The position numbers and the translations under genes are program-made. DNA of 64,000 nt from Colius striatus (lineage: Eukaryota; Chordata; Aves; Coliiformes; Coliidae): assembly GCF_028858725.1 (NCBI RefSeq), contig NC_084772.1, positions 19,321,548 to 19,385,547 of the forward strand, given 5' to 3'. The notes under the pieces are model-generated. The model was not told the DNA's origin and did not search any database. It saw only the letters and a program-made list of their open reading frames with translations. Below, one piece after another: positions 34,976-48,500 of the stretch (position 1 is its first letter; each line of letters starts with the position of its first letter).

Positions 34976-37900
34976 ATTCATCACTTGTGTCTTGATTTAA
35001 TTGAGGTTTTCCTTTTTGACAAACTGGAAAGCAGGCAGGATTTTTATTACATTCTGCTGGCATTGATAATGGTGGAAACATTTTGATAGGCAGATGCTAA
35101 ATGTAACAATATGAAGTGGAACTAGAACTCAAGTTGGCTCATCCACCTTTTCCACACCACACTCCAAAGCAGACATGAGAAAAGTGGCTTTTCACCTTTT
35201 GTGCACTCCAGTGTGTAAGTTGTCTCAAAGACAGGAGTAGATAAATACAGTTGTGACTTCATAACATGAAACTTAACAGCAGAGGCAAAGTATAATCTCA
35301 GTACTTATCAAGGTAAGCTTGCTTTTTCCCAGTCTGTCATCCTTTCAGCCACAGAGGCTCAGGGACATCCCTCACATTATTAGTGGGCACTGGGGTGCTG
35401 GAGCTGTCGGTGCTGGAAGCACATTTGCATTATTAAAGGAGCAAATCATTCCCATTTGCGCCTAGAGCCCCGTGGCAGAAGCAGTGGGATAAGCAGAAGA
35501 GCAGCGTCTGGCAAAGCTCCCACCCGGGGGAATTTGGCTGTTGTGCACCCAGACGTGGCCTGTCATTGCCTGGGAAGTGTTGGTAGATGGCACAGGATGC
35601 TGGCAAGCCAGGAGCCCCCAGACCCTGGAGTGCTTTGTGAAGCTGCTGTGCTGGAGTTCTGCAAAACCAATGGGCACCAGCGGATTCCCGCATCGATTTT
35701 CAAACCCTCTTGGCGAGTAAGTAAAATGGGTAAAGAAAAGGTGGCTCCTCCTGCTCTGTGCTGGCAGAGAATCAGCCCAGCTCCTGCACCCATCCGTGCC
35801 ACTGTAGTCATCTGCAAGCTTTGTAAAACATTTCACTTCTTGTCAGGAAGCACAGCTTGCTCTTCCTGCCCTGGGGAAAAAATAACTGCTGCTCTACCTC
35901 AGTTTAAAAACAGGCTCCTACCGCCAAATCCTGAGGAAAGCTTGTTTTACCTGACACAAAGCAGCAACCAAAACCCTCAGCTTTTCTCTTTCCACACTTC
36001 CATGCCTGTATCTCGGCATCAGCATGTCAAGGAGGTGCTGCTTGTAACACTAATGTTAGATAACACAAATCCCTCGAGATACCCTGAGGACAATTTACCT
36101 CATGGGGTGAGATGCAGTTGTTTTGAAGGCTGAGAAAGGAGCTGGAAATGTTTTTGTTCTCAAGTTGAAATCTTAAATTGAAAGATATGCCTGAGTGCTT
36201 TGCCTTTCTCCACAAGAGATCTGACTACTTTCTTCCAAATACTGGTGGTTTTCTACAGCCTACTCACAATTCAGGATTTTTAAGTGACAGCAAAAGTGTG
36301 TCTCACGTGAGGAGTTTAAGGAACTAATTTATTAGTACTCTTTCCAAGAAGCAATTTAATGCAGAAAAACTGACCAGATTCTAATTGTGGTTCTTACTCT
36401 GCTGATACATCTTAAAGCTCTGACCAGTAAGAAGTTTCTATAGAAAAAAACCCCCAAAACTAGTGTGACAAGCTTTGTATGTGTGTTATTTCACCTTCTT
36501 GGTGTCCTGTGTCATGGCTTTGGCCCACAGCTGCTCTCCGAACGTCCCTGGGTACACACTGGGATGCCTCTTGCTGGCCCCTGTTTCTGGCCTGTGCTAA
36601 AATTTCAGCCACAGAAAGTTCAGAACTTACTCTGCAAGTGCCTAGGGTTCTCTGAAGTGTGAGGCTGTGGGGGAACCTCAGAAGTGATCATCCAGCACAA
36701 GCAGCTGTCTGAAGAAGAGGCTTGACAAGAAAGCCCTGAGCAAGTTCTGCAAAGGATGGAGAAGCACTTCATCAACTGGCCTGTGAGCAGAAGCCTCTCC
36801 TTGAGATCCAACCAGGGAAGGTGCCTGCTGCTTGGACATACTTTATGGTAGGTGACAACAAAGAGAGCTTCCTCCCCGGCACTGTTCTTGTGCTGTTACA
36901 GCCATGAGTAATGTGCCACCACGGTCCCTCAGACTTGTGCTACTTTAAATAATGCTTCTGATTTTTTCTCTGCACTGCAGCTGCCTTGGCTTTCTGTGTC
37001 TTAGTCCCCTCCAAGTTACAGTATAGTGCTGACACTTTTAGTTTTTTCCCAGTTGACTCTCACTACAGGAGAAGTCACAAAGCCCTTACTGCACCTAGAA
37101 GCCATTGGGATAAAAGTTCTGCATCTCCGAAGACAAAATCTTCAGAGCCCCTAAAGCTCTTCAGGCTAGGAGGAAGCTTTACAAGGACAACAGCAAACAG
37201 AAGGCAGCGATCAACCAGGTCTTGCAACACTAGAGGAAGGGATTCCCTTCTGCCCCTGAAAGAACTGATCCCAGTTGCTTCAGAAGAGTGATTTGTATAA
37301 ATCCTTTGCTCCTGGGCACTGTCATGAGCAGAGGTCTCATGATCTAGTGGAATCACGAGGAGCACGGTATGCAAGGGTGAACTCTTTCCAAGGACTTTGC
37401 ATTTCCAGTAGGGTAAGGGCAGAAGCTAACTTGGGACTAGCTTATGCAGCTCACTGGCTCATGTCAGGCAAACTTTATTTCCACAGCCGTGGACCTCCTT
37501 TATTGTTGATCAATTCACAGAACAATTAAGTCAGTGCCATGTTGTAACGAGCATTATTTCATGAACCTTAAGAACATGGATAGACAGAAAGAATAACACA
37601 ATCTTGGGTTATTTTTCAGTCAGAAAAGCAACATGTTGTTTGGGAGCTGCACTTTGTGGCCACTGACGTGAAGGACAGAAGAAAATCAAACTGATTTGTG
37701 CAATGCAGTAAGCAGCAACGCAGTAACAGACCACTGAAATGGCAAATAGGAAAGAAAACACAACTCAGGTGGAAACTTTCCAGCAGGTAAGCTTCTTCCA
37801 AGCATGCTATCACAATAAAACTTACAAAACTGACATCATCACAAAATATTGTGGTAGAACATTCACAGACTTTACAACGAAACTTTTACTAAGGCAGGAT

Positions 37901-39029
37901 AAAAATCAAAGGTGTAGGAGACAGTGACATCCTTTCTGCCCACGTGGGTTTTTTGCCAGCTACACCTTTAGCAGTTTGGTATTTGGATTAACAGCTTTTC
38001 AGGCCTGTGCTCACGTGTTGTTTCAGTGATGTGAAGGGGCAGCCTTTCCAGCACAGGCAGTTTACTTAGACAGTGTTGTGGGCAGAAGGGAATTTTGCCT
38101 TTAACCAGATGAGCTATGCAAGGGCTTTCACTCCACTATTTACCTTGTAAATTAGACTCTCGAGGGGAGAGGGGGTTTCAGATTTTTTAAACACTCTATG
38201 CAAACAGCCTGTACGTTTGCCTCCCCTTTTTTGTTTCTCTCTTTTAATATTAAACAGTCGTTTTCACTGCTGGTTGTCTGCCTTAGGACAGAAGAGCAAC
38301 ACTTGCTAGAAACAAAGAAAGGGAGCGGCAGCAGGGTGTGTCAACTAAAAGGACTGAGGCTGATACAGAAAATCATCTTCTCCCATGAGCACACATTGTG
38401 TTGCACTTCATAAAATGAGAGGGAAATGTCCTTATCACAGAGAAGTGGGAGATTGAGTGAACCTCCTCCTCTGAGCAGCCAAAGTTCTATACTGCCCTTT
38501 CTTCAACTTTCACAGCACCACTTGCTTTGCCTAACACTTGCTTTCCCAAGTGGAGAAGACTTTTGCAGGATTTGGTAGTTTGTTTAGGGGAAAAATACAT
38601 GGAGTAAATTAGCGATTCATGTCATGGATTCATGCCTGGGGGGGTTTCAGTATTGTTATGACTCAGTCCTCTCAAAATCATGAGATTGGCTTAGTCACTT
38701 CATGGTTTTTTCCAGATACAAAGGCTGAACCTATTCCCACTGTCGCTGTTTGGGCCGGACACGGGCCAGCTTGACTCTGCCAGCCCTACCACTCACCTGC
38801 CAGAGCAGCCCTTGGCACGCCGCCGTTCAACACTTGGGAACCGAACCCACGATGGATTCCTTGCGGGCAGCCCGGCTCCCTGCGTGCTCGGATGCTTCCA
38901 GCTGCGCTTCTCCTGCACGGCCCTACCTTGCTTCAGCAGAACTGGGCCGGCCGCGCTACCTTGCCTGGGCTACTCATCCGGACCAACGGCTGCATGGCTG
39001 CAGCTCCAGCATGTGGGACCAACCTCCTA
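34976..39029. other. Intergenic region between KLHL36 and USP10
   Basis: About 4 kb with no recognised gene, RNA or transposon. The longest open stretch is 226 codons on the plus strand (35456-36133), beginning with TTG, not ATG, and resembling no family I know. CpG density rises from about 38750 toward the USP10 promoter. Confidence 0.6.
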
Positions 39030-39425
39030 CCACTGAGCTCCGGAGGCGGCAGAGCTCGCCTCAGCCTGGGCCTGCCTCACGGCATCCTTCCCCCGCCCCA
39101 GACGCTGCCGGGGGGCGCTGAGGGCCAACTTTTTCGGCCGCCCCTATCCTCCTTCCCGCCTCGTGCGGCCTCGCTGTCCCCTCGGGGAGGCGGCGCCCGG
39201 CCACCGCTCCCCGCCGCCGGCCCCTTCCTCAGGGCCGGCCCCTCGCTCTGGGCCGCCCCGCCCCGCGCCTGGCCGCCACCGCGCCTGCGCCGCCGCCGCC
39301 CGCCGCCGCCGCCCGCCCCGCACGCAGGCGCGGAGCTCGGCCGGGCCGCCGCGCCCCTCCCCGGCGGCGCCGTGCGCAGGCGCAGTCCGCGCCGCCTGCC
39401 CGCCCGGCTGGTGCGTGCGAGAGAG

Positions 39426-39436
39426 AAGATGGCGGC
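39426..39436 (+). promoter_or_regulatory. USP10: YY1 consensus motif in USP10 leader
   Basis: AAGATGGCGGC is the full sense-strand YY1 motif, which in vertebrate housekeeping genes usually lies just downstream of the transcription start. It overlaps the start codon of the small upstream ORF. Confidence 0.65.
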
Positions 39437-39455
39437 GGCGGGGGCAGCAGCGTGA
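39429..39455 (+). other. Upstream ORF in USP10 leader (MAAAGAAA)
   Basis: ATG with A at -3 and G at +4, eight alanine/glycine-rich codons, then TGA. It ends 41 bp before the USP10 ATG and is in a different frame from it. Whether it is translated depends on the transcription start lying upstream of 39429. Confidence 0.5.
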
Positions 39456-39496
39456 GGCGCTCGGGAGACGCCGAGCTCCCCGCGGACGCGGGCGCC

Positions 39497-39517
39497 ATGG
39501 CGGTGAACAGCGCCCAG
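39497..39517 (+). CDS. USP10: USP10 coding exon 1
   Basis: 21 bp of coding sequence, MAVNSAQ, ending CAG before donor GTATCG. The donor lacks the usual G at +5, so it is rather weak, but the reading frame, the position in the CpG island and the similarity to human MALHSPQ support it. Confidence 0.88.
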
Positions 39518-42500
39518 GTATCGGCCGCCCCCGCGCTGTGGGCCTGCGGTGTTGCGGGGGGGGCCGCTGACGGGCTCCGAGGCGCGGCCGGGCCCCGCGG
39601 CGCGACTCGCCGAGGGGGGGAGCGTGGTGGCCGGGACTAGGCCCAGGGTGATTCTGCAGCTTCATTGAATCTCCTCAGGGCGGTGGAGGGGCCTCGCTGC
39701 CGGGCGGGACGGCGGCTCCCCGTGCTCCTGGCGGCGGCCCTGCCCCGCCGAGGGGCCCAGCGCGCTGGGGCTCGGCCCCTCGGCCGCCAGTGTCACCGCG
39801 GCTTGGCGGGGGAAAGGAGCGAGGGGGGGAGGCGGCCTACGGAGTCCTTTGCGGGTGCAGTCGGTGCTGCACCCCTACATGAGCTATCGCGGACAGAGGA
39901 CAGTTGAGAAGAGCCGGTAGCCTGGGCTTTTTCTTTTCCCTTTTTTTTTTTGAGGAGTGGTGGCGGGAGAGACAGCGATTCTATAATGAGAAGGGAGTAA
40001 GGAGATTTGTAAACTAATCCTCCCCCCGCGCAAACACTCAGTAAACCTCAATGCATTGGGGTGCAAAGGGCTGAGTGTTGCAAGATTGCTGTGCCCAGAG
40101 ATGCGTGTGCAGTTTCCCTGTCTCCCACTGACTAAACCAGCTAGAGGATTTGTGCACGGAGTGAAAAAAAAAACAACCACCAAACCCAAAAGTGCACTCG
40201 TGGTAGTTTTTCACTGGAAGTTAAAAGCTCCGTTCCTGATCTAATCTAATGTGTGCATAGAGCAAATGATTGAATGGATTAACTTTGCTATTTCTTTCCT
40301 GGGAGGTTTTTCTCCCTGAAAACTTTAAAGCAAAAATGACAAGCAGTGCATGTGGTACACGGAGGTGTTTATTTGCAAGACTTCAGAGAACTTTGTTTTT
40401 AGCAAAGAATAAAGTTAAGAAGGCACTGGTCATGTGAAAGATAATTTTGTTAAGAAAAGATGCCTTTTGTGGTAGAAAACAGTCCTGATAAAACTTAAGT
40501 GTGTCAAACAAGGTGATGCTTTATTCTGAATTTTATATCTCTTTTTTTCTGAAGGGCAGATAAGGTACACAGCTAATAAGTTGTGTGCTAGTGGCACTGA
40601 CAGTGGTTTCTCTGTATATTTAATCAGTGAAGAATTACCATAACATTTCTTGTCCAGCTTGATTTACATTTGAGAGAAAGAGGGATGTGTTTTTGTTAAT
40701 GCAGATGTTAAACTCATTTGTGGGATTTATTTAACATTTAGAAGTAGAATTTTATATCCTCCAACTTTTCCTTTAAAGTGAAGGAAACTCATGTAGATTT
40801 GGACATTGTTTTTTACTGCCCTAATGAATGATAGCTAGAATGCACAAATACCAAATGATTCAGGGTCAAACTTGGAAGCTGTTTTACACTCTGCTTTCCC
40901 TTGCTCTTAGCAGCAGCCAGCAGTGCTTGTGGTCTGTTTCAGAAGGCTGTGTTCTACATTGCAGCTTTTGAAACTGATTTGGAAGAAATAAGGACATTTT
41001 TGTACAAAAACCCACTTCAGTTGATGGTACAGTTTATGGTGAAGCACTGCACAGCTGTAATAGAAAGCAGACTGTGCGTTCATCTTTAATAATTAAGTGT
41101 ACATAAACTATTTTAAATCAACCCTCTCAATAGGTAAAGGTAGATATTTAGGTCTCATGAGAACGGCTACTTCAATTATATATAATCCTGAAGCAAATCT
41201 GTAAGATATCTTTCAGGTAGTGCTTTGTGTCATTAAACACAGCCTCTTTTTGTCTTCTGGGTTGTTATTTTTTTTCCCCCTAACCAGTTTTATTTAAATG
41301 CTGTCTGGGATTTATGTGAATTCATACTCTACAACAGTGCAGTGCTGTAATGTTGAAAGAGTTTTACACTTTTTTTGGATGGAGGATCTGAAAATAAGTT
41401 CAAGGATGCAGTTTTACATGTAGATGTTGCTCTTTTAGGGTGGTAGTTTTGCAGATCAGTAAGAAAACTAGAGAGTTTGGGTAAAAGTTGCCATGATGCA
41501 GAGTCCTAGGCCAAAGTGTGTGTAGTTTCTCTGTGTGACTGTAGTTGGAGTGTACCATAATTAAGACATTTTCTTTTGTCACGGGGGAGAAAAAAACGTC
41601 TTCAAGAAAATCATCCTCTTCCAATAGCTCAAACGTGTAGTCAGATTTCTGCCAATTAATGGATTTATGTAATAGTGGGCAGAAATATTTCACCAGTCAG
41701 TTTGCACATTGTAACACGTCAATCATGAGACACAAACCATATAATCTATTTTCAAAGGGACATTAATTTTGGATGGCCAAGCACATGAGTATAGGGTAAC
41801 ACAGTTTAGATATTGCTGGTGGTTTATGTATTCCATATCATTATTTCATAATCATTTAATGAGATAGTTAAGTGGTGTTGTCAGTTTTCTGGGCGTCTTC
41901 TGAGTATAATCTCTTAAGTTTGGGGTTATTTTTTTAATTGAGGTGACCTAGAAGTAAACCTGTTGTAAGACTACAGGTTTTTGTTTGACAGTACAGATAT
42001 TGAGCTGATTTACTACTGGATGTAGTTGAAACCATTTGTCATCAAGGTCATTACAAATCTTTAAAATAAAGAAGACTATTTCCCTGTTTAGAAAGAGTAT
42101 CACAGTGTAGGAACTGTATAAACAGTTGTTTCACCCACTTTTCCTTTTGTTTTTCATAGAAAGAATTAATAGAAATGCATCATTTCTAAATCTTGCAAAA
42201 ACAAGTTAAGCAGAAGCAAGGATACCATAGCAGAATGAATCATTTATGCTTGTTTTGTTCTTTCACCATTACTGTGGTGTCAAATTAACTCAGTGCCATT
42301 TTAAATGTACCCGATTGCCCCAAAACCCAGCTGAAGTAATACCTGGGAGAGTTTGTGTTCTGAAAAAGCTGAACAAGCTCATGAACTGCTCATCCTCACC
42401 CAAGCCCGTGTCTGGCTTAGCAACCAGAATAACTGGAACTCGCAACATGGCATGCAACCTGACTCCCTGAAATCCTGCACTGCAAACTACCTCTTTTATA

Positions 42501-45500
42501 GCTGACTTGGAGAGTTGCTCTCTGGCAGGGTGTAGTTTGGTGTTCCCTTAAGCCAGTGCTGTTTCTAGAAGGAAAAAAAAAAAAAAGGCAGCATTCTGTA
42601 CACATTTGTTGTGATATCTTATTTGTAGTGATATCTTTGCATTGGATTGCCTGATGTTTGTGGGTGACCTTGATTAGGAAATCAGTCTGTCTCAAAAAAA
42701 ATGTTAAATAAGTGGGGTTTATGCAACTGGATGGGTTTCTTCTGCCAGATTGCTTGCATCCTATCCATACACATCTAGTGTCTTCCCAGGCAGGAGGAAG
42801 TGTTTGGAAAGAAGACAACGTGGATACTGTTTGTCAGGTTCCTGAAATAAGCTGAAAACTGTGGAGAACACCCTGAATGCAAAATGAAAGGTGGTTCTGA
42901 GTGAGGGCTCTGGTGGGTGGCCTTGGAGATGCTGTTTGAAGTGCATCATCTTGCTCCTGCTCTCCCCTGTCCTGCTCAGTTGCTCTTCTGTGTTTTAAAG
43001 GGTTGAAGAAGCTTTATTTTGCCCCCTTTTAATGTTTTCCATTGCTCAGAAGAGACTGGGTTGGTCCTTTTGCTAGAATGTTTCCCTATGGAGCTTGTAG
43101 TTCCAGGCTTTCATGGTCTCAGGTATTTGGGCTGCAGCTGAATCTGTGAGTTTAGATAGCCTGAAGGTATCAATTTTGCCTTTCTTAAATGTGAATGGTG
43201 AATCCATGTAGAGTTCAGTGGGTGAATGTGGGTTGGTTAACTTAGGAAGTCTGGGAAAACTGACACAGAGCTTAAATTAGGAACTGTATGGCAGCATGCG
43301 AAAAATAGAATAAACCCTACAGGTTTAGTGAATCACTGCTGTTTATTCTGTGCATTCTAGACTACAGCCCTGATTTGGATACTTCATAGAATGGATTCAG
43401 CCATTTACCTATTAATAAAACCATTTATTGTAGGCAGTTGCTTAAATACACTGCTTTTCCCATTCATGTAGCTGTTAAAATAGGTGCAAAGTTAAGTGGG
43501 GTTTTGTTTATAGGTAAACTAAGCAGTGTCCTTTCTGTTCAGTGTTACACATGCAACATGCTGTCTCCTACAAAAGAGCCAAGTCTGTTGTAATAGAAGT
43601 TACTGGCCTTGGGCCACTGGATTATAGTCATTTGTCACTCTACTGCCATTTCAGCAATGTAGATCTTCATTTCCAAAGAATTAAACATGCTAGAACTGCA
43701 TTTTTTCTTTTTAATGGAGGTGGTTTATTTGTGATCATTGAACATAAAACTGGGGGTTATTGAACAAAGGGCTATTTTTCGTGGGGAGAAAAAGTGTGTG
43801 TGTACATGTGTGTGTATATATAACTATGCATGCACACAAACACTCCATAGTGGAGCAGTCTGATGTTTTAAAATTGAGATTTGGGGGTTTTATTCTGTGA
43901 AAGTGTAAAGTATACGTTCAGGACTACTTGTTTTATAGTGTCCCCAGTGATGGTGTGGTGGTGATTATTTTCAAAACACTTTAAAGGTTTTTGTTAGGTT
44001 AGAGCTTATGCTAATATATTCATTAGCACTATAATAAAACCATGCAAGTACTTTAGTCTTTTTCATTTTGTGTTTGAGACTCTAATTTAATTGCAGATGT
44101 TATTGATATTTTAAACACATGTAAGAACTTTTCTTCCCAGTTTGAGAGTGTTGAATCTATTGATCTTTGTTCCATGCTACAAGGTCTGTTTTTCTTCACT
44201 TGTAGTTAGGCAGGAGGTAGCTTAAATAACAGCACCTCTAACAAAGTGTTTGTATCTTATTTAAATCATAGACTTTATGGAAAAGCATATGCTTTAACAT
44301 AAAAATAAGAAAGGATCTTCTTGAGATCCCATGTCTCAAATGTTACTACAGAGCAAACTGAAAGAAGCAAGCAAGAGTGCTTTTGAGAATTTTGCAGCTT
44401 ATAGTATTGAATGTGAATTCATACCATGCATGGCAGTTTTAAATGTCATTTGCCTTGGAATTATAGTAGGAAAGAAGGGGATATGGATCAAGTTCCATTG
44501 AGTGTGACTTTAACACAAACGGGAAAATCACTAGTTCTCTGATTTGACTTTGTTAAAAAAGTTTGGGGTTTGGCTTGGAAGTGGAAGAGAAAAATCTCCT
44601 GTCTGTAACAACCTGTAAAGAAGTGCGTGTCTTCAAAGGTTATGTGAAAAGATGACTTTAAAAAAACATACAAGATATTAGGTTTTCTTCAAAGAATTCT
44701 GCATATTAAATGCTTCTGTTTTCTTTGAAGCAAACTGAACGCACTAGCAGGAACAGCCGTGCTGTATTCCCTCAGTCCAGCGGGCATGGTTTTTCATACA
44801 ACATTTAGAGCCTGCTGTAGTGATTCACAGGTTTCCTGCCTCATTTTTCCCCATGAATGTTGCAGGCTGGCAATAGATTTACCAGTGTAACGTAAAATAC
44901 AGAAGTTGTATATCATTCATGCAAAGAAGCAAAGGCTTTTGCTGGGAAAACGTTTTGTGGAATTCCTTTGTAGGTAGTGTAGCAACACGTTTCCAATAGT
45001 GATTCTTACAGTGTCAAGGTAATGTTCTTATTTTCATGAGCACTTACCAGCTTTGCATATGCACATACCTGTCTCAGCAGGAACGTTTCTATAATGTGCT
45101 CTTTAGCAATCTACATATGTGTTTTAAGTTGGTTGAAAATCACCTGTTATTAGCATTGAAAAGTCCCAGAAGTGCCAACTTTCGAGAGTAGGAGTTGTAC
45201 CTGGTGTCAAACACAGGGATTCTCACTACTGGTTGTCTGGTGAAGCAGAATTCCTGTCCTGCATGACTCTTGTTTGAACAGACTGAGCGTAAGTTTTAAA
45301 GAGGGAAGTTAATTCAAAGCTAACATTCTTTACAAGGTGGGAGTTAAGGAAATGACTCAGACAGGATAAAAGGGTAGATAGAGGCAAGATATTGATAAGC
45401 CATTTGATTCTTGCTGCAAGCTTTAGAATGGATGGAGAGGGAAGTGGGAAATGTTAGTTGCTTAGTTTAATGGTAGCAAAGGACAATTAGATTGTGTTCA

Positions 45501-48500
45501 GGTAGTGACTTTCAGCCATGCTACTTAGGAGGTATTTGATTAAAAATGATGCTATACCAGTCCATCAGATGAGATGGTCTTGTTATTTTAAATATGAGTA
45601 CATATGCCAAAAGGAGAGAGAAATAAAACAGAAGAGTCGTCATTGTCAGCACAAGTTACAGCTGAACTGGAGGAAAGATCAAGTTCTCTCCAGTTCCAGT
45701 CGACTTCATTCTGTCCATTAAATCACATGGTCTCTTGGGTAACAGCTAGCTGGTACAAAAGTAAAAAAAAGAGTGCTGTAATGTCCTTAAAGTATGGAAA
45801 ACCTCACTTTCTGTTCCTCTGCTACCTTTGGGATACAAAATCAAAACCAAAGCTACCACTGTTTAAAAAATTCTGTGGAGCACTGTAGTTAATTGATATA
45901 AAGTTGGAAGAAAGTTAAAGACAACTTAATTTGGCAATTCCCAATACTCATTTTCCTCTTTTCAGCTAAAGGCTGTGACCATAGGCTATTGTCCCTAAAG
46001 GAGTTTAAGCTTCCACAAACCACAGATAATGAAAGTTCCCTAACAGACCTTAAGAAGAAAGGGTTTATGCTGTTAATGTGCTTTCATAGCAAGCAGGAGT
46101 GAGATACATGAAATTATTGTTCTGGCATTGCAAGCGACAGAAAATGTAAGTGCAGCAGAAGTGTAAAAGTGTGACAGAGGAGCAGTCAGTTTTCAGAGCG
46201 TGAGAAATAAAGCTGTTGAGTTTGCTCATGTCAACAGGTTTGCTTTCCCAGTCTTTTGAACTTTACCTTAGTTCAAACACAACTCTGAATTGTGGTGGTC
46301 ACTCTTGTTGCTGTGAGTCAAAACAACTGTAAATACCAGATGGTAGCATGTGTTGTTTCAGACATTGCCAAAGACTCAAGAGTTTCCCTAATTGGGGAGT
46401 ACAAAGGCAGTGGATGTGTATTACACTTGGTACTAATGATAGTCACATAAAGGCCATTGTGGTTTTCTGCTTTGGAGTAATTTCATCCTCAAAACAGAGA
46501 TTTCCCTGTGTTCTCATCAGTGCTCACCCCTGGAATGGTGCATTAGGGCAGATGTGCACATCTGTTTCCTTTGCTTTTTGCTGCTACTAGTAATGGTGGA
46601 TGCCATGATCAGAAGCTGCGGTGGAATAGAGGGATCCCTCAATCCCAGCAGCAGTGCTCAATTATGTGCTGAGCTACATGGCATGTGCAGTATTTTCATG
46701 GTAGTTTGACTTCATACTTAGTCTCATTCACAGAGTTTTTCTAGCCAGAAACCTTAGGGCTGAGCTAAGGTATTTCATAGCAGTTTGTTTTGCATACCAA
46801 ATTTTGTATTAAAGTGCTTGTAATGAATGAACTGCCTATTATATTATCTTTGAAGATCAGTTCCAAGTATGAATGTCCAGCACATCCAGTATGTTTACTG
46901 AGTAGCCAGATGCTGCAATATTTGATAATGGCAGACATCACTAATTTGAAGCTTAGTTCAGCTTGTATTCTCTGTTGTGTTTGCAAAACAAGCATTTTGA
47001 ACAGCAGGGCGAACAACTGATCGTGTTTCCCAAATATTTTTATGTTTTTTAAGACGTTTTTATTGGATTTGGGATCGAAGGATGCAATGTACAGCCACAT
47101 GAGAAGCACATTCTTTGAAAAGCTGCCTAAATTGGTGGTGTTTGAAAGTGGAAAGTGTTAGAAATTCACAATAGGTAGGCTGAAATATGAGGGTGCGGTT
47201 TCATTCCCGTTGCTCAGCCTTGTCTGTATTGCAGATTAGATAGCAGTTTGCTGGTGTTTTCATGGGGTCCCCTAAATTGCTCTCACTCCTTTGTACTGTA
47301 GATACATGAGGGCAAGGATAGAAGGGGCTGGAGTTACTGATGTACTCTTGAAGGTGAGGGGTGTGAGCAGAGTCACTTCAGACAGCAGATGCTTTTGCCT
47401 CTGCCCTTGCAGTGAGTGAGCTGAAAAAACAGTGCTGTGTTGGGTTTGCCTCCACTGCTGTGTATTGATATTCCTGTTTAGAGATGGCTGGATGTGCCGG
47501 GCAAGGAAGTGGTGACTCCAACTCCTACCTGGATGGAGTGGTACCTGAGCTAGTGCTTTTGTACTCTGTGGGCTTTATCACTAATAATGTGTCAGAGGAT
47601 ACTCTGATTTAACCCCTTTTCCCCCCTCAGAAAGCAGGAAAATGTTGATATTTTCAATGTTGTAAATGTGTTGAGAAATACCTTGAGTGCTCTGCTTTGC
47701 ATTCTTTCTATTCATTATGTGCAAAAGTAATCTGCATGCTAACAGAAGATCTCATCTAAAGATGTGAAGTAGCACCACTATCAGTGTTATTCTTTTGAAA
47801 TGAGCTACCTGAAAAAAAAAATCTTAAAATTGTCAGCATTATTATCATACACTAAACCTACTGCCACATACATACCCAGTTTTTAATGCTGCCATTAAAA
47901 AATATGGGTGCTTGATATGCTTACTATCTTAGTTGCAGCAGTATATTAATCTGTACATTCATTTTAATAGCTCTCTTGCATCTACATAAAATTATGTTGC
48001 AGATACTGAAGCCCTAAAACTATCTCAGGAGGTGGTGGTATATGTGTGGTGTCTCTATTCTAATACCACTACAAAATACAAGGTTGCTGTCATTGGCAGT
48101 GCTAGATGCTGTCAGGCTTTCACCTGCTACTTGTTGCACATAGAGGAGATGGATGACTGTGGGTGGACTGAGAATCCAAACAATTGATTATGTCCTCAGT
48201 TTCTGTCTGCTGGGGGACACAGAGCACACTCCTGTCACCTGAAGGAGTAGTGACAAGGACCTGAGTTCCTGCAGAGAAAAAAACAGTAAGAACCTCTGTA
48301 GAATTACTCACAATCTTCAGTAGTTACAGAACTTAAATTATGGAAGACTTTATTATGTGGTGGTAGTCGTGTTTCGTTTCTGGGATCTCCTTCAGTCATT
48401 TACCAATCGTTGTATGTTTCACAAGTTCACTGGTTTATTTTTGTCTGTTTCTGTAGGAGATTATAACCCAGTTTTGGCAGGTCACAGCTCACAAAGGGGA

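Larger units (their letters stand above)
39030..39850 (+). promoter_or_regulatory. USP10: CpG-island promoter of USP10
   Basis: CpG-rich block flanking the USP10 start. Three NRF1-like cores, GCGCCTGCGC (39281-39290), ACGCAGGCGC (39322-39331) and TGCGCAGGCGCA (39373-39384), lie upstream of the start codon. A YY1 motif, AAGATGGCGGC, is at 39426-39436. GC boxes occur (CCCCGCCCCGC near 39256-39266). No TATA box, as usual for a housekeeping promoter. The transcription start is probably near 39390-39430 but is not visible. Confidence 0.75.

Noticed and set aside
39518-39530. Possible U12-type intron at USP10 exon 1 (donor begins GTATC)
   Set aside because: The donor lacks the CCTT continuation of U12 sites, and the 3' end has an ordinary polypyrimidine tract before TAG.
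38892-39665. 187- and 173-codon frames in the USP10 CpG island
   Set aside because: Same cause; the plus-strand frame merely contains the short upstream ORF at its end.
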